Notes: a model not told the origin generated them from the sequence alone. Shown: positions 1 to 8,647, counted from the first letter of the stretch. The stretch is DNA of 45,608 nt from CAYUZU01 sp964448675 (GCA_964448675.1 CAYUZU010000032.1:1-45608); one strand, 5' to 3'. Made by a program: numbers and translations.

Positions 1-222
1 TAAACCACACGAAGGCCGCTTTTTCAATTCAGCCGTGAATAATCCGGGCTAGCGCTGGTTTGCAAGCTCAAAGGTATCAGTCGTCGGTGGCCCGCAGCGG
101 TCAGCTGTCGGCTCTCCGCCGGCAGGGCAGGCTACTCCGCCACCGCGCCGCCATCCCCCATCCCCCTCCCCACTACGTCACTACGTCACTTCTTCCACAC
201 TCGCAATCGGCCCTGCGCCCCC
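1..222. other. Left edge, no gene seen
   Basis: I see no convincing coding sequence or RNA gene in this stretch. The open frames here are arginine- and proline-rich, as expected of chance frames in high-GC DNA. It lies beyond the 3' end of the leftward methionine sulfoxide reductase gene. A short direct repeat (cactacgt, about 171-190) sits just before that stop codon. Confidence 0.5.
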
Positions 223-672
223 TCACCGCGTCAGTTCCGCCGCGCGCAGCACGCCCGTCAGGCCGGCGATGTCATCCCGATCGAAGCTGTCGGTCTCATG
301 GCTGTCGAGATCTAGCACGCCCCAGCACGTGCCATCCGGATTGAGCAACGGCACGACCACCTCCGAACGGTCGCGCGGATCGCACGCGATGTAGTTCTCG
401 CCCAGCTCGCGCACATCATACACCACCAGCGGCTTGCCCGACGTGAAGACCCGCCCGCAGGCGCCGTGCAAGCCGATCGGCGAACACGCCGGCTTGGGCT
501 CGCGTGGGCCCAGTACCAACTCGTCCCCGCCTGCATGCACATAGAACCCGACCCACGAAACGCCCGTATCGCGCAGCATCGACCACAGACCCGCAATCAC
601 CGCCTGCATGCGGGCCGCGCGGTCTCCGGTGGCCTCCAGCCGGAGAATAACCTCGTCGTAAGGTCTTGCCAT
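223..672 (-). CDS. msrC: Free methionine-(R)-sulfoxide reductase (GAF domain)
   Basis: A 149-residue single-GAF-domain protein. Enzymes of this family reduce free L-methionine-(R)-sulfoxide in the cytoplasm using thioredoxin. The three conserved cysteines are present: Cys63 (PACSPIG), Cys72 (GACG) and Cys97 (YIACDPRDRSE). Glu104 and the typical C-terminal VLDLDSxxxxxFDxxD run, which packs the GAF fold, are also visible. The length matches the family. The start is set at MARPYDEV because homology begins there; the open frame extends upstream only through arginine-rich non-coding sequence. An alternative start three codons earlier (MRC-MARP) cannot be excluded. The gene is divergent from the cobalamin-riboswitch operon and the two share the intergenic region. 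The family call is strong because all three cysteines sit in their expected contexts; physiological role is inferred. Confidence 0.88.
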   Translation of the reverse strand: MARPYDEVILRLEATGDRAARMQAVIAGLWSMLRDTGVSWVGFYVHAGGDELVLGPREPKPACSPIGLHGACGRVFTSGKPLVVYDVRELGENYIACDPRDRSEVVVPLLNPDGTCWGVLDLDSHETDSFDRDDIAGLTGVLRAAELTR

Positions 673-718
673 GCAACGCATGATCGCCGCGCCCCTGCCC
701 GCGTCAAGCCCGCCCCGG

Positions 719-747
719 TTGACACCGCCCGCGAAACACGTCAAGAT
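719..747 (+). promoter_or_regulatory. Promoter upstream of cobalamin riboswitch
   Basis: TTGACA at 719-724 and CAAGAT at 742-747 are separated by 17 bp, giving a perfect -35 and a weak -10 hexamer. The predicted start, near 754, falls immediately before the first base of the riboswitch aptamer. That placement supports it as the operon promoter. Confidence 0.55.
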
Positions 748-757
748 ACGTCCGTGG

Positions 758-955
758 TCACTGGTGTTCGCCCGCTTGGTGCGGGCGGAAGAATAGGGAA
801 TCCGGTGCAAATCCGGAACGGCCCCGCCGCTGTGACCGGGAACGAACGCTGCATGCGTGTCATTGGCCGCCCCCGCGGCTGAGAAGACGCAGTCAGTAGG
901 TGTTGCCTTCCATTGTGAAGCGCAACGCGCCCGGGAGTCAGAAGACCTGCCAGAT
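758..955 (+). ncRNA. Cobalamin (B12) riboswitch
   Basis: The leader carries the ordered conserved blocks of the cobalamin aptamer. A GGTG-type entry at about 763 is followed by GAATAGGGAATCCGGTGCAA (791-810), then the paired ATCCGG, then CCCCGCCGCTGTGACCGGGA, a variable peripheral part, and the B12-box-like closing block GGGAGTCAGAAGACCTGCC (about 933-951). In known examples, adenosyl- or other cobalamins bind and switch off expression of uptake or biosynthesis genes. About 140 nt separate the aptamer from the ATG at 1094. That interval contains hairpin-forming sequence (for example CCTTCGCGGGAAGG) and ends in a strong AGGAGG ribosome site, so control may be translational. There is no U-tract terminator in the interval. 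Confidence 0.95.
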
Positions 956-1093
956 CGACCGGCCGTCGAAACGCCTTCGCGGGAAGGTTCGGTGATCCAT
1001 GCACACCTGTCGCTGCCGTCGTCCGGTTCAATGCCGCTTGCAGTGCGCACCTTCCGCGGGGGCCGATCCGTTTGTACGAAGAGGAGGTAGCGC

Positions 1094-2137
1094 ATGAGAA
1101 AGCTGAGTCTGGCAGTTGTCGTGGTGACGATGTGGATGGCCGTGGTGACGTCGCGGGCGGCGCTCGATTTCGATCCCGCGCCCGGCTACGCCGCCGTCGA
1201 GGTCTGGTCCGGGAGCAATGCATCACACTTCGCCATCGCGGGCGACACCTTGTACGTGCTCGGTGCCGAGCCCGCCGGCGGCGGACAGCTGCAGAGCGTC
1301 GTGTGGCAGGTTGACGGCGGCTCGAGCACCGAGATCGCGCGCTCGGCCCCGCACGCCCCCGATGCCTATTTCCCCGATGCGATCAGCGTTGTCGACGGCG
1401 ACGTTTACTGGGTGCATGCGCAGGCCTTCAGTGCCGGCGGCGCCGCGAATCTCTACAAGACCACCTATGACGGCAACACCTGGTCGACGAGCACCATCGT
1501 CGACGAGGCGGCCGGCACCAACCTGTACAGTTTGAGCACCAACGGCACGCGCCTCTTCGGCGTGGGCTACGTCGATGGCACGAATTCCGCATTGTACCTC
1601 GATGATGCCGAGCAGCTCGCGGTGCTCGCGAGCCTGCCGGCCGACGGCAGCGGCGGCTCGGGCTTCGACCCCGCCGGCAACCTCTTCGCCGGCGCGTGGA
1701 GCGTGGGCGGCGATTTTGCCTCGCACATGTACAAGTTCGACGCTCAGCAAATCGCCGATCGCGTTGCCGGCGCCCAGGCGGCGCCCTACACCGCCGGCGC
1801 GGCCGATACGCACTACGTCGTGCCCAACAACGCGACGGCGGTCATGGAGTCCGACGGCCTCGCGCTGTTTGGCGCCGATTACAACGCCACGTGGTCCGGC
1901 ACGAACCCCTTCGCGTATGACCTCACCACCGGCGCGACGACCGCGCTCGGCACGCTGGGCGGTGCCGACACGGCCGTCACGACCGACCTCTACGCCCGCG
2001 GGGGCGCGGTGTACTTCATGGGCAAGAACGCCTGGGGTGTCGGTAGCGAAGCGGTCATCTACGAGCTCGTGCCCGAGCCGGCGGCGCTGTTGCTGCTGGC
2101 GGTAGGGGGCGCGGTGGTGCGACGACGCGGTAACTGA
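1094..2137 (+). CDS. PEP-CTERM surface protein, propeller-like, under B12 riboswitch
   Basis: A 347-residue exported protein. The signal peptide is at residues 1-23 (ending near SRAA). The C-terminus (about 326-347) is a PEP-CTERM sorting tail: VPEPA, a leucine/alanine-rich transmembrane stretch and RRR. The body has repeated short strand-turn segments (FAIAGDTLYVLG, ISVVDGDVYWVHA, LSTNGTRLFGVGYVDG, LYARGGAVYFMGKNAW), each pairing a read-out phrase with 'xGxxxY', as in beta-propeller proteins. The start has an AGGAGG site 6 nt upstream. It is the first gene after a cobalamin riboswitch and is followed without a gap by the next gene. In Bacteroidota, B12-regulated loci encode surface beta-propellers such as BtuG that capture cobalamin; this could be an analogue, but that is inference. 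No enzyme motif was seen. Confidence 0.72.
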   Translation: MRKLSLAVVVVTMWMAVVTSRAALDFDPAPGYAAVEVWSGSNASHFAIAGDTLYVLGAEPAGGGQLQSVVWQVDGGSSTEIARSAPHAPDAYFPDAISVVDGDVYWVHAQAFSAGGAANLYKTTYDGNTWSTSTIVDEAAGTNLYSLSTNGTRLFGVGYVDGTNSALYLDDAEQLAVLASLPADGSGGSGFDPAGNLFAGAWSVGGDFASHMYKFDAQQIADRVAGAQAAPYTAGAADTHYVVPNNATAVMESDGLALFGADYNATWSGTNPFAYDLTTGATTALGTLGGADTAVTTDLYARGGAVYFMGKNAWGVGSEAVIYELVPEPAALLLLAVGGAVVRRRGN

Positions 2138-3295
2138 GTGATGAGCGAAGCAGCGACAACCCGTCGCAACGTTTCGCAGTCGCTGGCGGCGGCGCTCGTC
2201 CTGAGCGTGGCCGCCGGCGCCGCGGCCCAGTTGCCCTGCGCCACCACGATCATCGAGTTCGACCCCGCCCCCGGGCAGTGGGTCAACGACCCCGCGTTCA
2301 ATGACCCGCAGCGCGCACTCGGCTGGCCGGCGGGCACCGATCCCAACGACCCGGGCCAGCTGTCGTCGGTGTCGCTGGGCGGCTTCGGCGGATCGCTCAC
2401 CGTCGGCTTCGATCATCGGGTCATGGACGACGCAGCCAACCCGTTTGGGATGGATGCAATCGTGTTCAGCAACGCGCTGTGGGTGGCGGGCGACCCCAGC
2501 CGCCATTGGGCCGAGTGCGCCACCATCGAAATCAGCCGCGACGACAACGGCAACGGCCTCGCCGACGATGCGTGGTATCTCATCCCCGGGTCACACATCG
2601 GCACGCCGGCCCACCCCGCCCAGTACGAAATCCACACCTGGGATGACGACCTCACCGACGCCACCTGGCCCCCGTTGGACCCACCCGCCGACACGACGTG
2701 GATTCCGCCGGACCGCAGCGGCGTATGGACCACTGCCGGCTGGCGGCTGCCGGCGACGATCTTCGAGGCGATGGTGGTGGAGAACCCGCTCGGCGGCACC
2801 GGCGACGAGGGCATCTGGGGCTATGCCGACTACGCGCCGACAATGGGCCTGCCCGCCGGCGCGACGCCCGAGGACTTCTACACCCGGCCGGACAACCCGT
2901 TCGTCGTCGGTATCACGCCGGGCACGGGCGGCGGCGACGCGTTCGACATCGCCTGGGCGGTTGACCCGCAATCGTGGCAGCCCGCGGCATTGGACGGCTT
3001 CGACTTCATCCGCCTGGCCACGGCTGTCAACGAGGTCTTCATCCTGCCACCGCTGGGCGAATTCTCCAGCGAGATCGACGCCGTCGTCGACGTCATGCCC
3101 GGCCAGCTCGGCGATAGCGAAAACGACGGCGATGTAGACTGGGAGGATTGGCGGTTGGCGACATCATGTTTCGGCGGGCCAACCCACGCCATCGCGCCCA
3201 GCCCCTGCCGCGTGATGGACTTCGACCAGGACGCTGACCTTGACGTACATGATCTGGCAGCGTTACAGGCCGCATATACGGGACCCCAACCATGA
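2138..3295 (+). CDS. Secreted surface protein with VSLGGFGG core and dockerin-like end, B12 operon
   Basis: A 385-residue exported protein, second in the B12-riboswitch operon. It starts at GTG 2138, directly after the previous stop, or at the adjacent ATG 2141. The signal peptide ends near AGAAAQ (about 31). The core carries FDPAPGQWVNDP (41-52), SVSLGGFGGSLTVGFDH (78-93), FGMDAIVFSNAL (103-114) and DDNGNGLADDAWYLIPGSH (135-153). From memory, this set of motifs typifies a surface protein family that recurs in btuB-type cobalamin loci of Bacteroidota. The C-terminus has two Asp-rich loops (DSENDGDVDWEDW and DFDQDADLDVHDL), a dockerin-like ending common in planctomycete secreted proteins. It overlaps the next gene by 4 bp (ATGA). 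A role in cobalamin or corrinoid capture is plausible from the riboswitch and the family, but not shown. Confidence 0.75.
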   Translation: MMSEAATTRRNVSQSLAAALVLSVAAGAAAQLPCATTIIEFDPAPGQWVNDPAFNDPQRALGWPAGTDPNDPGQLSSVSLGGFGGSLTVGFDHRVMDDAANPFGMDAIVFSNALWVAGDPSRHWAECATIEISRDDNGNGLADDAWYLIPGSHIGTPAHPAQYEIHTWDDDLTDATWPPLDPPADTTWIPPDRSGVWTTAGWRLPATIFEAMVVENPLGGTGDEGIWGYADYAPTMGLPAGATPEDFYTRPDNPFVVGITPGTGGGDAFDIAWAVDPQSWQPAALDGFDFIRLATAVNEVFILPPLGEFSSEIDAVVDVMPGQLGDSENDGDVDWEDWRLATSCFGGPTHAIAPSPCRVMDFDQDADLDVHDLAALQAAYTGPQP

Positions 3296-4119
3296 CGCGC
3301 GGCATGGCCAGAAAGGAACGACACGCCCACGCCGACGGCTTCGCCCTGCTCGAGCTGCTCGTTGTGGTGGCCCTGATCGCGCTGTTGCTGGCGCTGCTGC
3401 TGCCGGCCTTGCATGGCGCCCGCGAGCAGGCGCGCGCCGCCGTCTGCAGCTCCAACGTCCGCCAACTCGCGCTGGCCAACATCGGCTATGCCAACGAGAA
3501 CGCCGGCCGCTACTGCCCCGGTGCGATCCGCCAGCGCGAAGACAACCTGCACCGCTGGCACGGCACGCGTCGGCATGCCAGCGACCCCTTCACGGCCGCG
3601 GGCGGCCCGCTGGTGCCCTATCTCTCGCTCGACGACGGCATTCGCGCCTGCCCATCCTTCGCGCAATTCCGCGCCGCGGGGCCGGCCGCGTTCGAGCGGG
3701 GCTGCGGCGGTTACGGCTACAACCACGCGTATCTCGGCCGCGTCATGCGACCCAAGGCCAATCGGTCGTTCAACATCGTCAGCGACCTCATCGGCATTCG
3801 CAGCCAGCGCGTCACGCGCCCCGCCGACACGCTCATGTTCGCCGACACGGCGTTCGCCTCGACGCGCAGCGGCGTGGTGGAGTACAGCTTCGCCGAGCCG
3901 CGTTTCCACCCCGAGTACCTCCACTTCGCCGCGCGGCTCGACCCGTCGCTCCACTTCCGCCATCGGGGACAGTTGAACGTCGCCTGGTGCGACGGCCACG
4001 TCGGTCGCCGCCCGCGCACGTTCTCCTGGCGCAGCATGCTGTATCCGGGCGACCCCGCCGCCGAGAACATCGGCTGGTTCGGCCTGGCCGACGACAATCG
4101 GCTGTTTGACCTGGAGTAG
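3292..4119 (+). CDS. Prepilin-like protein with H-X9-DG motif, B12 operon
   Basis: A 275-residue protein with a type IV prepilin/pseudopilin leader: a basic 16-residue leader, cleavage expected at Gly16-Phe17 (GFALLELL), Glu at +5 (Glu21), then a long hydrophobic helix (LVVVALIALLLALLLPAL). The following LHGAREQARAAVCSSNVRQL is typical of the abundant planctomycete pseudopilin group. Near the end is the H-X9-DG motif (HRGQLNVAWCDG). It starts inside the stop of the previous gene, so translation is probably coupled, and it is the last gene of the B12-riboswitch operon. The histidine kinase on the other strand ends 10 bp away. A pseudopilin under B12 control is unusual. Its role, perhaps scaffolding or display at the envelope, is inference. 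Confidence 0.85.
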   Translation: MTRGMARKERHAHADGFALLELLVVVALIALLLALLLPALHGAREQARAAVCSSNVRQLALANIGYANENAGRYCPGAIRQREDNLHRWHGTRRHASDPFTAAGGPLVPYLSLDDGIRACPSFAQFRAAGPAAFERGCGGYGYNHAYLGRVMRPKANRSFNIVSDLIGIRSQRVTRPADTLMFADTAFASTRSGVVEYSFAEPRFHPEYLHFAARLDPSLHFRHRGQLNVAWCDGHVGRRPRTFSWRSMLYPGDPAAENIGWFGLADDNRLFDLE

Positions 4120-4129
4120 CGTGGCGGCA

Positions 4130-5731
4130 CTACGTGAGCGAGATCAGTGGCCGCTCGCGGGCCTCCGGTGCGGTCGTTGGAAACGCGACCCAGAAGGTGG
4201 CGCCGCGTCCGGGCTCGCTCTCCACCCCGATCTGACCTCCGAGCAGCACGGTCAGCTCCTTGGCGATCGCCAACCCCAGCCCCGTGCCGTGATGTTCGCG
4301 CGTGGCGGATTGATCAATCTGACGAAACTTCTCGAAGATCACCTCTTGCTGGTCGGTCGCAATGCCCGGGCCGGTGTCCGCCACCGCGATGCGCACATGG
4401 CTGTCGTCCAGCCGTCCGGCACGCAAGGTCACCTCGCCACCCTCCGGCGTAAACTTGATCGCGTTCGACAGCAGGTTGAACAGCACCTGCCGCAACCGCC
4501 CGCGATCGGTGAACAAGGCCGGCAGGTCGTCCTCCAGCCGCAGCGACAGCCGCAGCTTCTTCTTGTCCGCTTGCGGCCGCATGAAATCCGCCAGTGTGTG
4601 GCAGACTTCGCTCACCTGCACCGATTCGATCCGCAGCTCGACACGGTTCGCCTCGATCTTCGCCAGGTCCAACAGATCGTTGATGATCTCCAGCAGAATG
4701 CGCCCGGAGATGAGGATGTTCTCGGCGTAGCGCAGTGACCGCCCGTCGCCCTCCGTCTTCGGGCTTTCACGCAGCAGCTCGGCGAAGCCGATGATGCTCG
4801 TCAGCGGCGTGCGCAGCTCATGCGAGACGTTCGCGAGAAACTCGCTCTTGAGCCGGTTCGATTCGTACAACGCGACGTTCGTCTCGGCGATCTCGCCCAG
4901 CTTCTCGTCGAGCAGGCGATTGGCGCGCTTCAGCTCCTCCTGCGAATCCCGCAGTCGCTCGAGCATGGTGTTGATGTTCACCGCCAGCTGCTCGAACTCG
5001 TCACCGGTGCGGATCGTCGAGCGCACCGACAAGTCACCATCCGCCACGCGCAGGGCGACCGAGCGCAACTCGTTGATCGGCGACAGGATGAACCGCGTGC
5101 TGATCAGGTAGAACACCAGGATCGCCAGTACACCCGCCAGCGCCCCCGCTGCCACCAGCAGCACGCGCGTCAGGAACGCCGACTGGCCGCTCTGCTCGGC
5201 GGGCAGGTCTACCGTGACCACGCCCGCGAGCTGGTTCTCGCGATACGGCGGCGCGCTGCGCCCCTCGGCGTGACAATCCAGACAGCCCTTCGTCACCCAC
5301 ACCGCGTGCGCGTAGCGAAAACGCTGGCCGGTCTCGCCGTCAACCAGCCGGTAGAAGAACTTGCGGCTCGGCCGCTCACGAAACGTCTCGAGCGCCGCCA
5401 CCACGAACGGATCCGGCGCCGCCCCATCGGCCCCCGTATCCTCGGTGCTGCGCTCCGCCGGGATGAACGCCGGCAGCGTCGCGCCGCGCTCGGGCAGCAG
5501 GCTGAGCTTGCCGCCGTGCACGCTGCGGCCCGCCCCGGGATCGGGCATCACCAGCCGAAAGTGCGCGTCCGCCATGCTGCGCGCCTCGCGAAAGGGCTGC
5601 TGGCGGATCAGGGCCTGGATCATGTACCAGGGCACCGCCAGCGCCGCCCCGATAATCAGCAGGACCGCCAGGCCAAACAGGAAGCGGTACTTCGTCGCTA
5701 ATGAAATCCGGGCGAAACGCATGACACCCAT
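4130..5731 (-). CDS. Sensor histidine kinase with periplasmic haem-motif domain
   Basis: A 533-residue membrane sensor kinase. TM1 is at 17-40. A periplasmic domain (about 45-185) resembles the DUF3365/Tll0287-like sensor fold and carries a c-type haem motif, Cys150-Leu-Asp-Cys153-His154, as CLDCH within VWVTKGCLDCHAEG. TM2 is at about 188-210 and a HAMP domain follows (212-264). After a coiled-coil linker comes HisKA with NVSHELRTPL (His304) and then a HATPase domain: N-box Asn423, DTGPGI 452-457, GTGLGL 482-487. The start is set at MGVMRF, just before the first membrane helix; upstream sequence is basic and non-conserved, and the second Met (5722) is also possible. No response regulator is adjacent, so it is an orphan. 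It probably senses redox state or a diatomic gas through haem; the ligand is not determinable here. It converges on the B12 operon. Confidence 0.88.
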   Translation of the reverse strand: MGVMRFARISLATKYRFLFGLAVLLIIGAALAVPWYMIQALIRQQPFREARSMADAHFRLVMPDPGAGRSVHGGKLSLLPERGATLPAFIPAERSTEDTGADGAAPDPFVVAALETFRERPSRKFFYRLVDGETGQRFRYAHAVWVTKGCLDCHAEGRSAPPYRENQLAGVVTVDLPAEQSGQSAFLTRVLLVAAGALAGVLAILVFYLISTRFILSPINELRSVALRVADGDLSVRSTIRTGDEFEQLAVNINTMLERLRDSQEELKRANRLLDEKLGEIAETNVALYESNRLKSEFLANVSHELRTPLTSIIGFAELLRESPKTEGDGRSLRYAENILISGRILLEIINDLLDLAKIEANRVELRIESVQVSEVCHTLADFMRPQADKKKLRLSLRLEDDLPALFTDRGRLRQVLFNLLSNAIKFTPEGGEVTLRAGRLDDSHVRIAVADTGPGIATDQQEVIFEKFRQIDQSATREHHGTGLGLAIAKELTVLLGGQIGVESEPGRGATFWVAFPTTAPEARERPLISLT

Positions 5732-5913
5732 TCCGGATCGCGAGGAACCAGGCCGGATTGTAACCCGAAATCGACACGTGCGCCGCCGGCCGCCCCGCGG
5801 GTCTTTGCCCGCACGCACGGCGGCCGTATAGTGGTCGGACCGGCTGACGTACCTGGCCGGTGGCGTCGTCCACCCGACACGCCATGCAGAGCCCCTGCCG
5901 ACCGCACGAGGAC

Positions 5914-7863
5914 ATGATGAAGCTCGCGACGCTGATGCTGTTCGCCGCCACGCTCGCGGCGGGGATAGGCATCGGGGGGTGCCAGACGCTGGATGAACTC
6001 ACCGACCGCCGCGTAGATCACCTGATCCGCGCGCGGCAGGAAGCGACGCTCGAGATCCAGGCGCCGCCGCGAATCGCCCCCCCCGACGTCCAGCCGCGCC
6101 CCGGGCGCCGGGCGCTGGCGTACGTGCCGCGGCCGACCACCGCGGACGTGCCCCCCGCGTTCGCCACCCCGACCACGCAGCCGGCCCCCGTCACGATTCC
6201 GCGCCTGACGGCCGCCAAGCCCCCCGACGCCGCGCGACCGGATCCGAACGACCTGATCGATCCGAACGATCCGAACGCCGACCTGCCCCTCGGCCCCGGC
6301 GACGTCCCGCTCGATCCGGCGGATCTGGCCGCCCCGGCGACGGTCGACCCAGATTATGCACGCCAGGCTGCCGAGCCGGCGGCCGACGCCCTCGCCGAGA
6401 CCACCGTCACCCCCCGTCGCAGCAAGCTCTTCACCTTGACCGAATCGCTGGCGTACGCCCAACGGCACCGGCGCGAGTTCCAGGCCGCCCAGGAAGATCT
6501 CTATCTCGTGGCGCTGGCGCTGACGCTCGAACGCCACCTCTGGACGCCGATCTTCGCGTCGAATCTGCGCACGGTGTACGGCAACTACGGTGAGGCCCAG
6601 AACTTCGACCAGGCCATGCGCTTCGTCGCCGACCTGGCCGTGTCGCAACGCCTGCCCTACGGCGGCGAGTTCACCGCGACCGCGCTGAGCCGGCTCGTCC
6701 GCGACGTCGGCAAATCCATCACGGCCGAAGAGGGGGGCGAGCTCAAGTTCGAGGTTGATATCCCATTGCTGCGCGGCGCCGGCCACGTGGCGCGCGAGGA
6801 GCTCATCCAGCTCGAGCGCGACCTGACCTACGCGGTACGCGAGTTCGAGCGCTTCCGCCGCCGACAACTGGTCACCGTGGCCCGCTCCTACTTCGACCTG
6901 CTCCGCGTCAAGCAACGCGTGATCGACAGCGAGGAAAGTCTCAATCGCGCCAAGACCGACTACGAACGGGCCTGGCTGATGGAGGAGCTTCCCGGCGAAG
7001 GCCGCAAGCTGGACACGCTGCGTGCCCAGCAGCGGATGCTGAACGCCGAGCGCGCCCTGTGGAATGCCCGCGAGAACTTCCGCTCGCAGGCCGACCAGTT
7101 CAAGCTCACCATCGGTATGCCGGTCGACGAACCACTCGGCCTCGAGGACCTGGAGGACATCGAATCGATCGAGGAGAAGGTCATCGCGGGCGTCTATCCG
7201 CTCTTGCGGCCATCGCCGGCGGTGCGCGACCAGCAACGCGCCGTCGCCGTCGCCCTCGAGCGCCGCTACGACCTGCTCAATGCCCGTGACCAGGTCGACG
7301 ACGCCCGCCGGGGCGTCGCCGTGGCCCGCAACGGCATGCTGCCGGATCTGAACTGGGTCTCGTCGCTGTCGTTCGACACCGACCCCGAGCACTACGGCGT
7401 CGGCGCGTATCACTTTGATCGGGCCAATTGGCGCAGCGAGCTGATCCTCGAGCTGCCGCTCGAGCGCACCGCGGAGCGCAATGCGCTGCGCCGCTCGATG
7501 ATCAGCGTGCGGGCCGCGCAGCGCAACCTCCAGGACAGCGCCGAACAGGTGCGGGCCGAGGTGCGCGAGGCGGTCAACCAGTACCGCCTGCAGGAGATCT
7601 CCGTCGATATCCAACGGGAGAACCTGTTCGTCGCCCAGCGTCGCGCGGAATACGCCGAGCTCAAGTTCAAGGAAGGCGACATCAGCAACCGCGACAAGAT
7701 CGAGGCCGAAACCGAATTGCTCGACGCGCTGAATCTGTTCAACCTGGCCAAGACCAGCCGCTGGGTCGCCCTGCTGCAATTCCGCCTCGCCACCGAGACC
7801 CTGCAGGTGGACGACGACGGCCAGCAACGCCCGACCCCCGCCATCGACGAGCCGGTTCGGTAG
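5914..7863 (+). CDS. TolC-family outer membrane efflux lipoprotein
   Basis: A 649-residue protein with a lipoprotein signal (MMKLATLML...GIGIGGC, lipidated Cys23) and a GAGGA ribosome site before the start. Residues 40-170 are a Pro/Asp-rich linker with Asp-Pro-Asn repeats (DPNDLIDPNDPN). From about 170 onward it reads as two outer-membrane-efflux (OEP) repeats: long amphipathic helices (FTLTESLAYAQRHRREFQAAQEDLYLV) and strands (IFASNLRTVYG, ADLAVSQRLPYGGEFTATAL, ELILELPLERTAERNALRRS). Family members form trimeric channels through the outer membrane and periplasm for export pumps. The N-terminal linker makes it longer than a typical TolC (about 450-500 residues). No inner-membrane pump or adaptor is adjacent, so its partner must be elsewhere. 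It is divergent from the histidine kinase. Confidence 0.82.
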   Translation: MMKLATLMLFAATLAAGIGIGGCQTLDELTDRRVDHLIRARQEATLEIQAPPRIAPPDVQPRPGRRALAYVPRPTTADVPPAFATPTTQPAPVTIPRLTAAKPPDAARPDPNDLIDPNDPNADLPLGPGDVPLDPADLAAPATVDPDYARQAAEPAADALAETTVTPRRSKLFTLTESLAYAQRHRREFQAAQEDLYLVALALTLERHLWTPIFASNLRTVYGNYGEAQNFDQAMRFVADLAVSQRLPYGGEFTATALSRLVRDVGKSITAEEGGELKFEVDIPLLRGAGHVAREELIQLERDLTYAVREFERFRRRQLVTVARSYFDLLRVKQRVIDSEESLNRAKTDYERAWLMEELPGEGRKLDTLRAQQRMLNAERALWNARENFRSQADQFKLTIGMPVDEPLGLEDLEDIESIEEKVIAGVYPLLRPSPAVRDQQRAVAVALERRYDLLNARDQVDDARRGVAVARNGMLPDLNWVSSLSFDTDPEHYGVGAYHFDRANWRSELILELPLERTAERNALRRSMISVRAAQRNLQDSAEQVRAEVREAVNQYRLQEISVDIQRENLFVAQRRAEYAELKFKEGDISNRDKIEAETELLDALNLFNLAKTSRWVALLQFRLATETLQVDDDGQQRPTPAIDEPVR

Positions 7864-7909
7864 GGGCGCTGCCGCCACCACCCGGCGCCCCGTGGTAGGA
7901 TAGCACGCC

Positions 7910-8647
7910 ATGCGCCTTCGCCTGCTGACCTACAACATCCACCGCGCCATCGGCGTCGATCGAAAGTTCATGCCCGAACGCATCGTCGCCATCCTGCGCC
8001 GCTACGACGCCGACGTGGTCCTGCTCCAGGAAGTCGACGTCGGCCACCCCCGCTCCCGGCGCATGAACCTCGCCGCCCACTTCGCCCACGAACTCGGCTA
8101 CCCCCACCGCGCCGTCGGCCTCAACGTCTTCTTCAAGCAGGGCAAGTACGGCAACGCCACCCTCTCCCACTACGAGATCGGCCGGCAGCACAACATCGAC
8201 CTCACCCTCGGCGGCACCAAGGGCCGCGGAGCGCAACACACGCGCATCCATCTGCGCGACGGCGAACGCCGCGTCGAGCTCGAGGTCTTCAACATCCACC
8301 TGAGCCTCACCGCCACCCAGCGCCGCCGACAGGTCGCCCACCTGCTCCAGGCCAGCGACCTCGCCCACCTCGACCCGGACACCCCCTGCATCATCGCCGG
8401 CGATACCAACGACTGGCGCGGCCGGCTGCGGGCCCCCTTCCTCCGCGCCGGCTTCCACTGCGCTACCAACCGCTACGCCGGGTCCCGCCGGTCGATCAAA
8501 ACCTTCCCCAGCTTCGCGCCTACCGGCGGGCTCGACAAGGTCTTCTACCACGGGCCGTTGGCGCCGACACACGTCCACCGCTCCCGGCTGGGGCTGGCCC
8601 GCGTGGCCAGCGATCATCTGCCGGTCATCGCCGAATTCGAGGTCTGA
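7910..8647 (+). CDS. Endonuclease/exonuclease/phosphatase (EEP) family protein
   Basis: A 245-residue protein with the DNase I/EEP fold. TYNIHR near the N-terminus supplies Asn9. LLQEVD (Glu41) is the metal-binding glutamate. Later come the GDTND motif, with its catalytic Asp and Asn, and the C-terminal SDHLPV with the catalytic Asp-His pair. These proteins cleave phosphodiester bonds in nucleic acids or phospholipid-like substrates. The closest short bacterial relatives are the YbhP/'metal-dependent hydrolase' group often found next to cardiolipin-synthase-like genes, but no such neighbour is present here. No signal peptide is seen, so it is probably cytoplasmic. It follows the TolC-like gene by 46 bp on the same strand and could be cotranscribed. 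Substrate unknown. Confidence 0.85.
   Translation: MRLRLLTYNIHRAIGVDRKFMPERIVAILRRYDADVVLLQEVDVGHPRSRRMNLAAHFAHELGYPHRAVGLNVFFKQGKYGNATLSHYEIGRQHNIDLTLGGTKGRGAQHTRIHLRDGERRVELEVFNIHLSLTATQRRRQVAHLLQASDLAHLDPDTPCIIAGDTNDWRGRLRAPFLRAGFHCATNRYAGSRRSIKTFPSFAPTGGLDKVFYHGPLAPTHVHRSRLGLARVASDHLPVIAEFEV

Noticed and set aside
223..1095. A long leftward frame of 290 codons covering the B12 riboswitch and msrC
   Set aside because: Only the last 149 codons resemble a protein. The upstream part is antisense to the riboswitch and has no homology features.
1223..2506. A 427-codon leftward frame opposite the B12 operon genes
   Set aside because: Its composition (Val/Gly/Arg/His) is that of a mirror frame of a high-GC gene. 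The rightward genes have signal peptides, ribosome sites and family motifs.
5698..7911. A 737-codon leftward frame opposite the TolC-like gene
   Set aside because: It is an antisense shadow. The rightward frame has a lipoprotein signal and OEP repeats.
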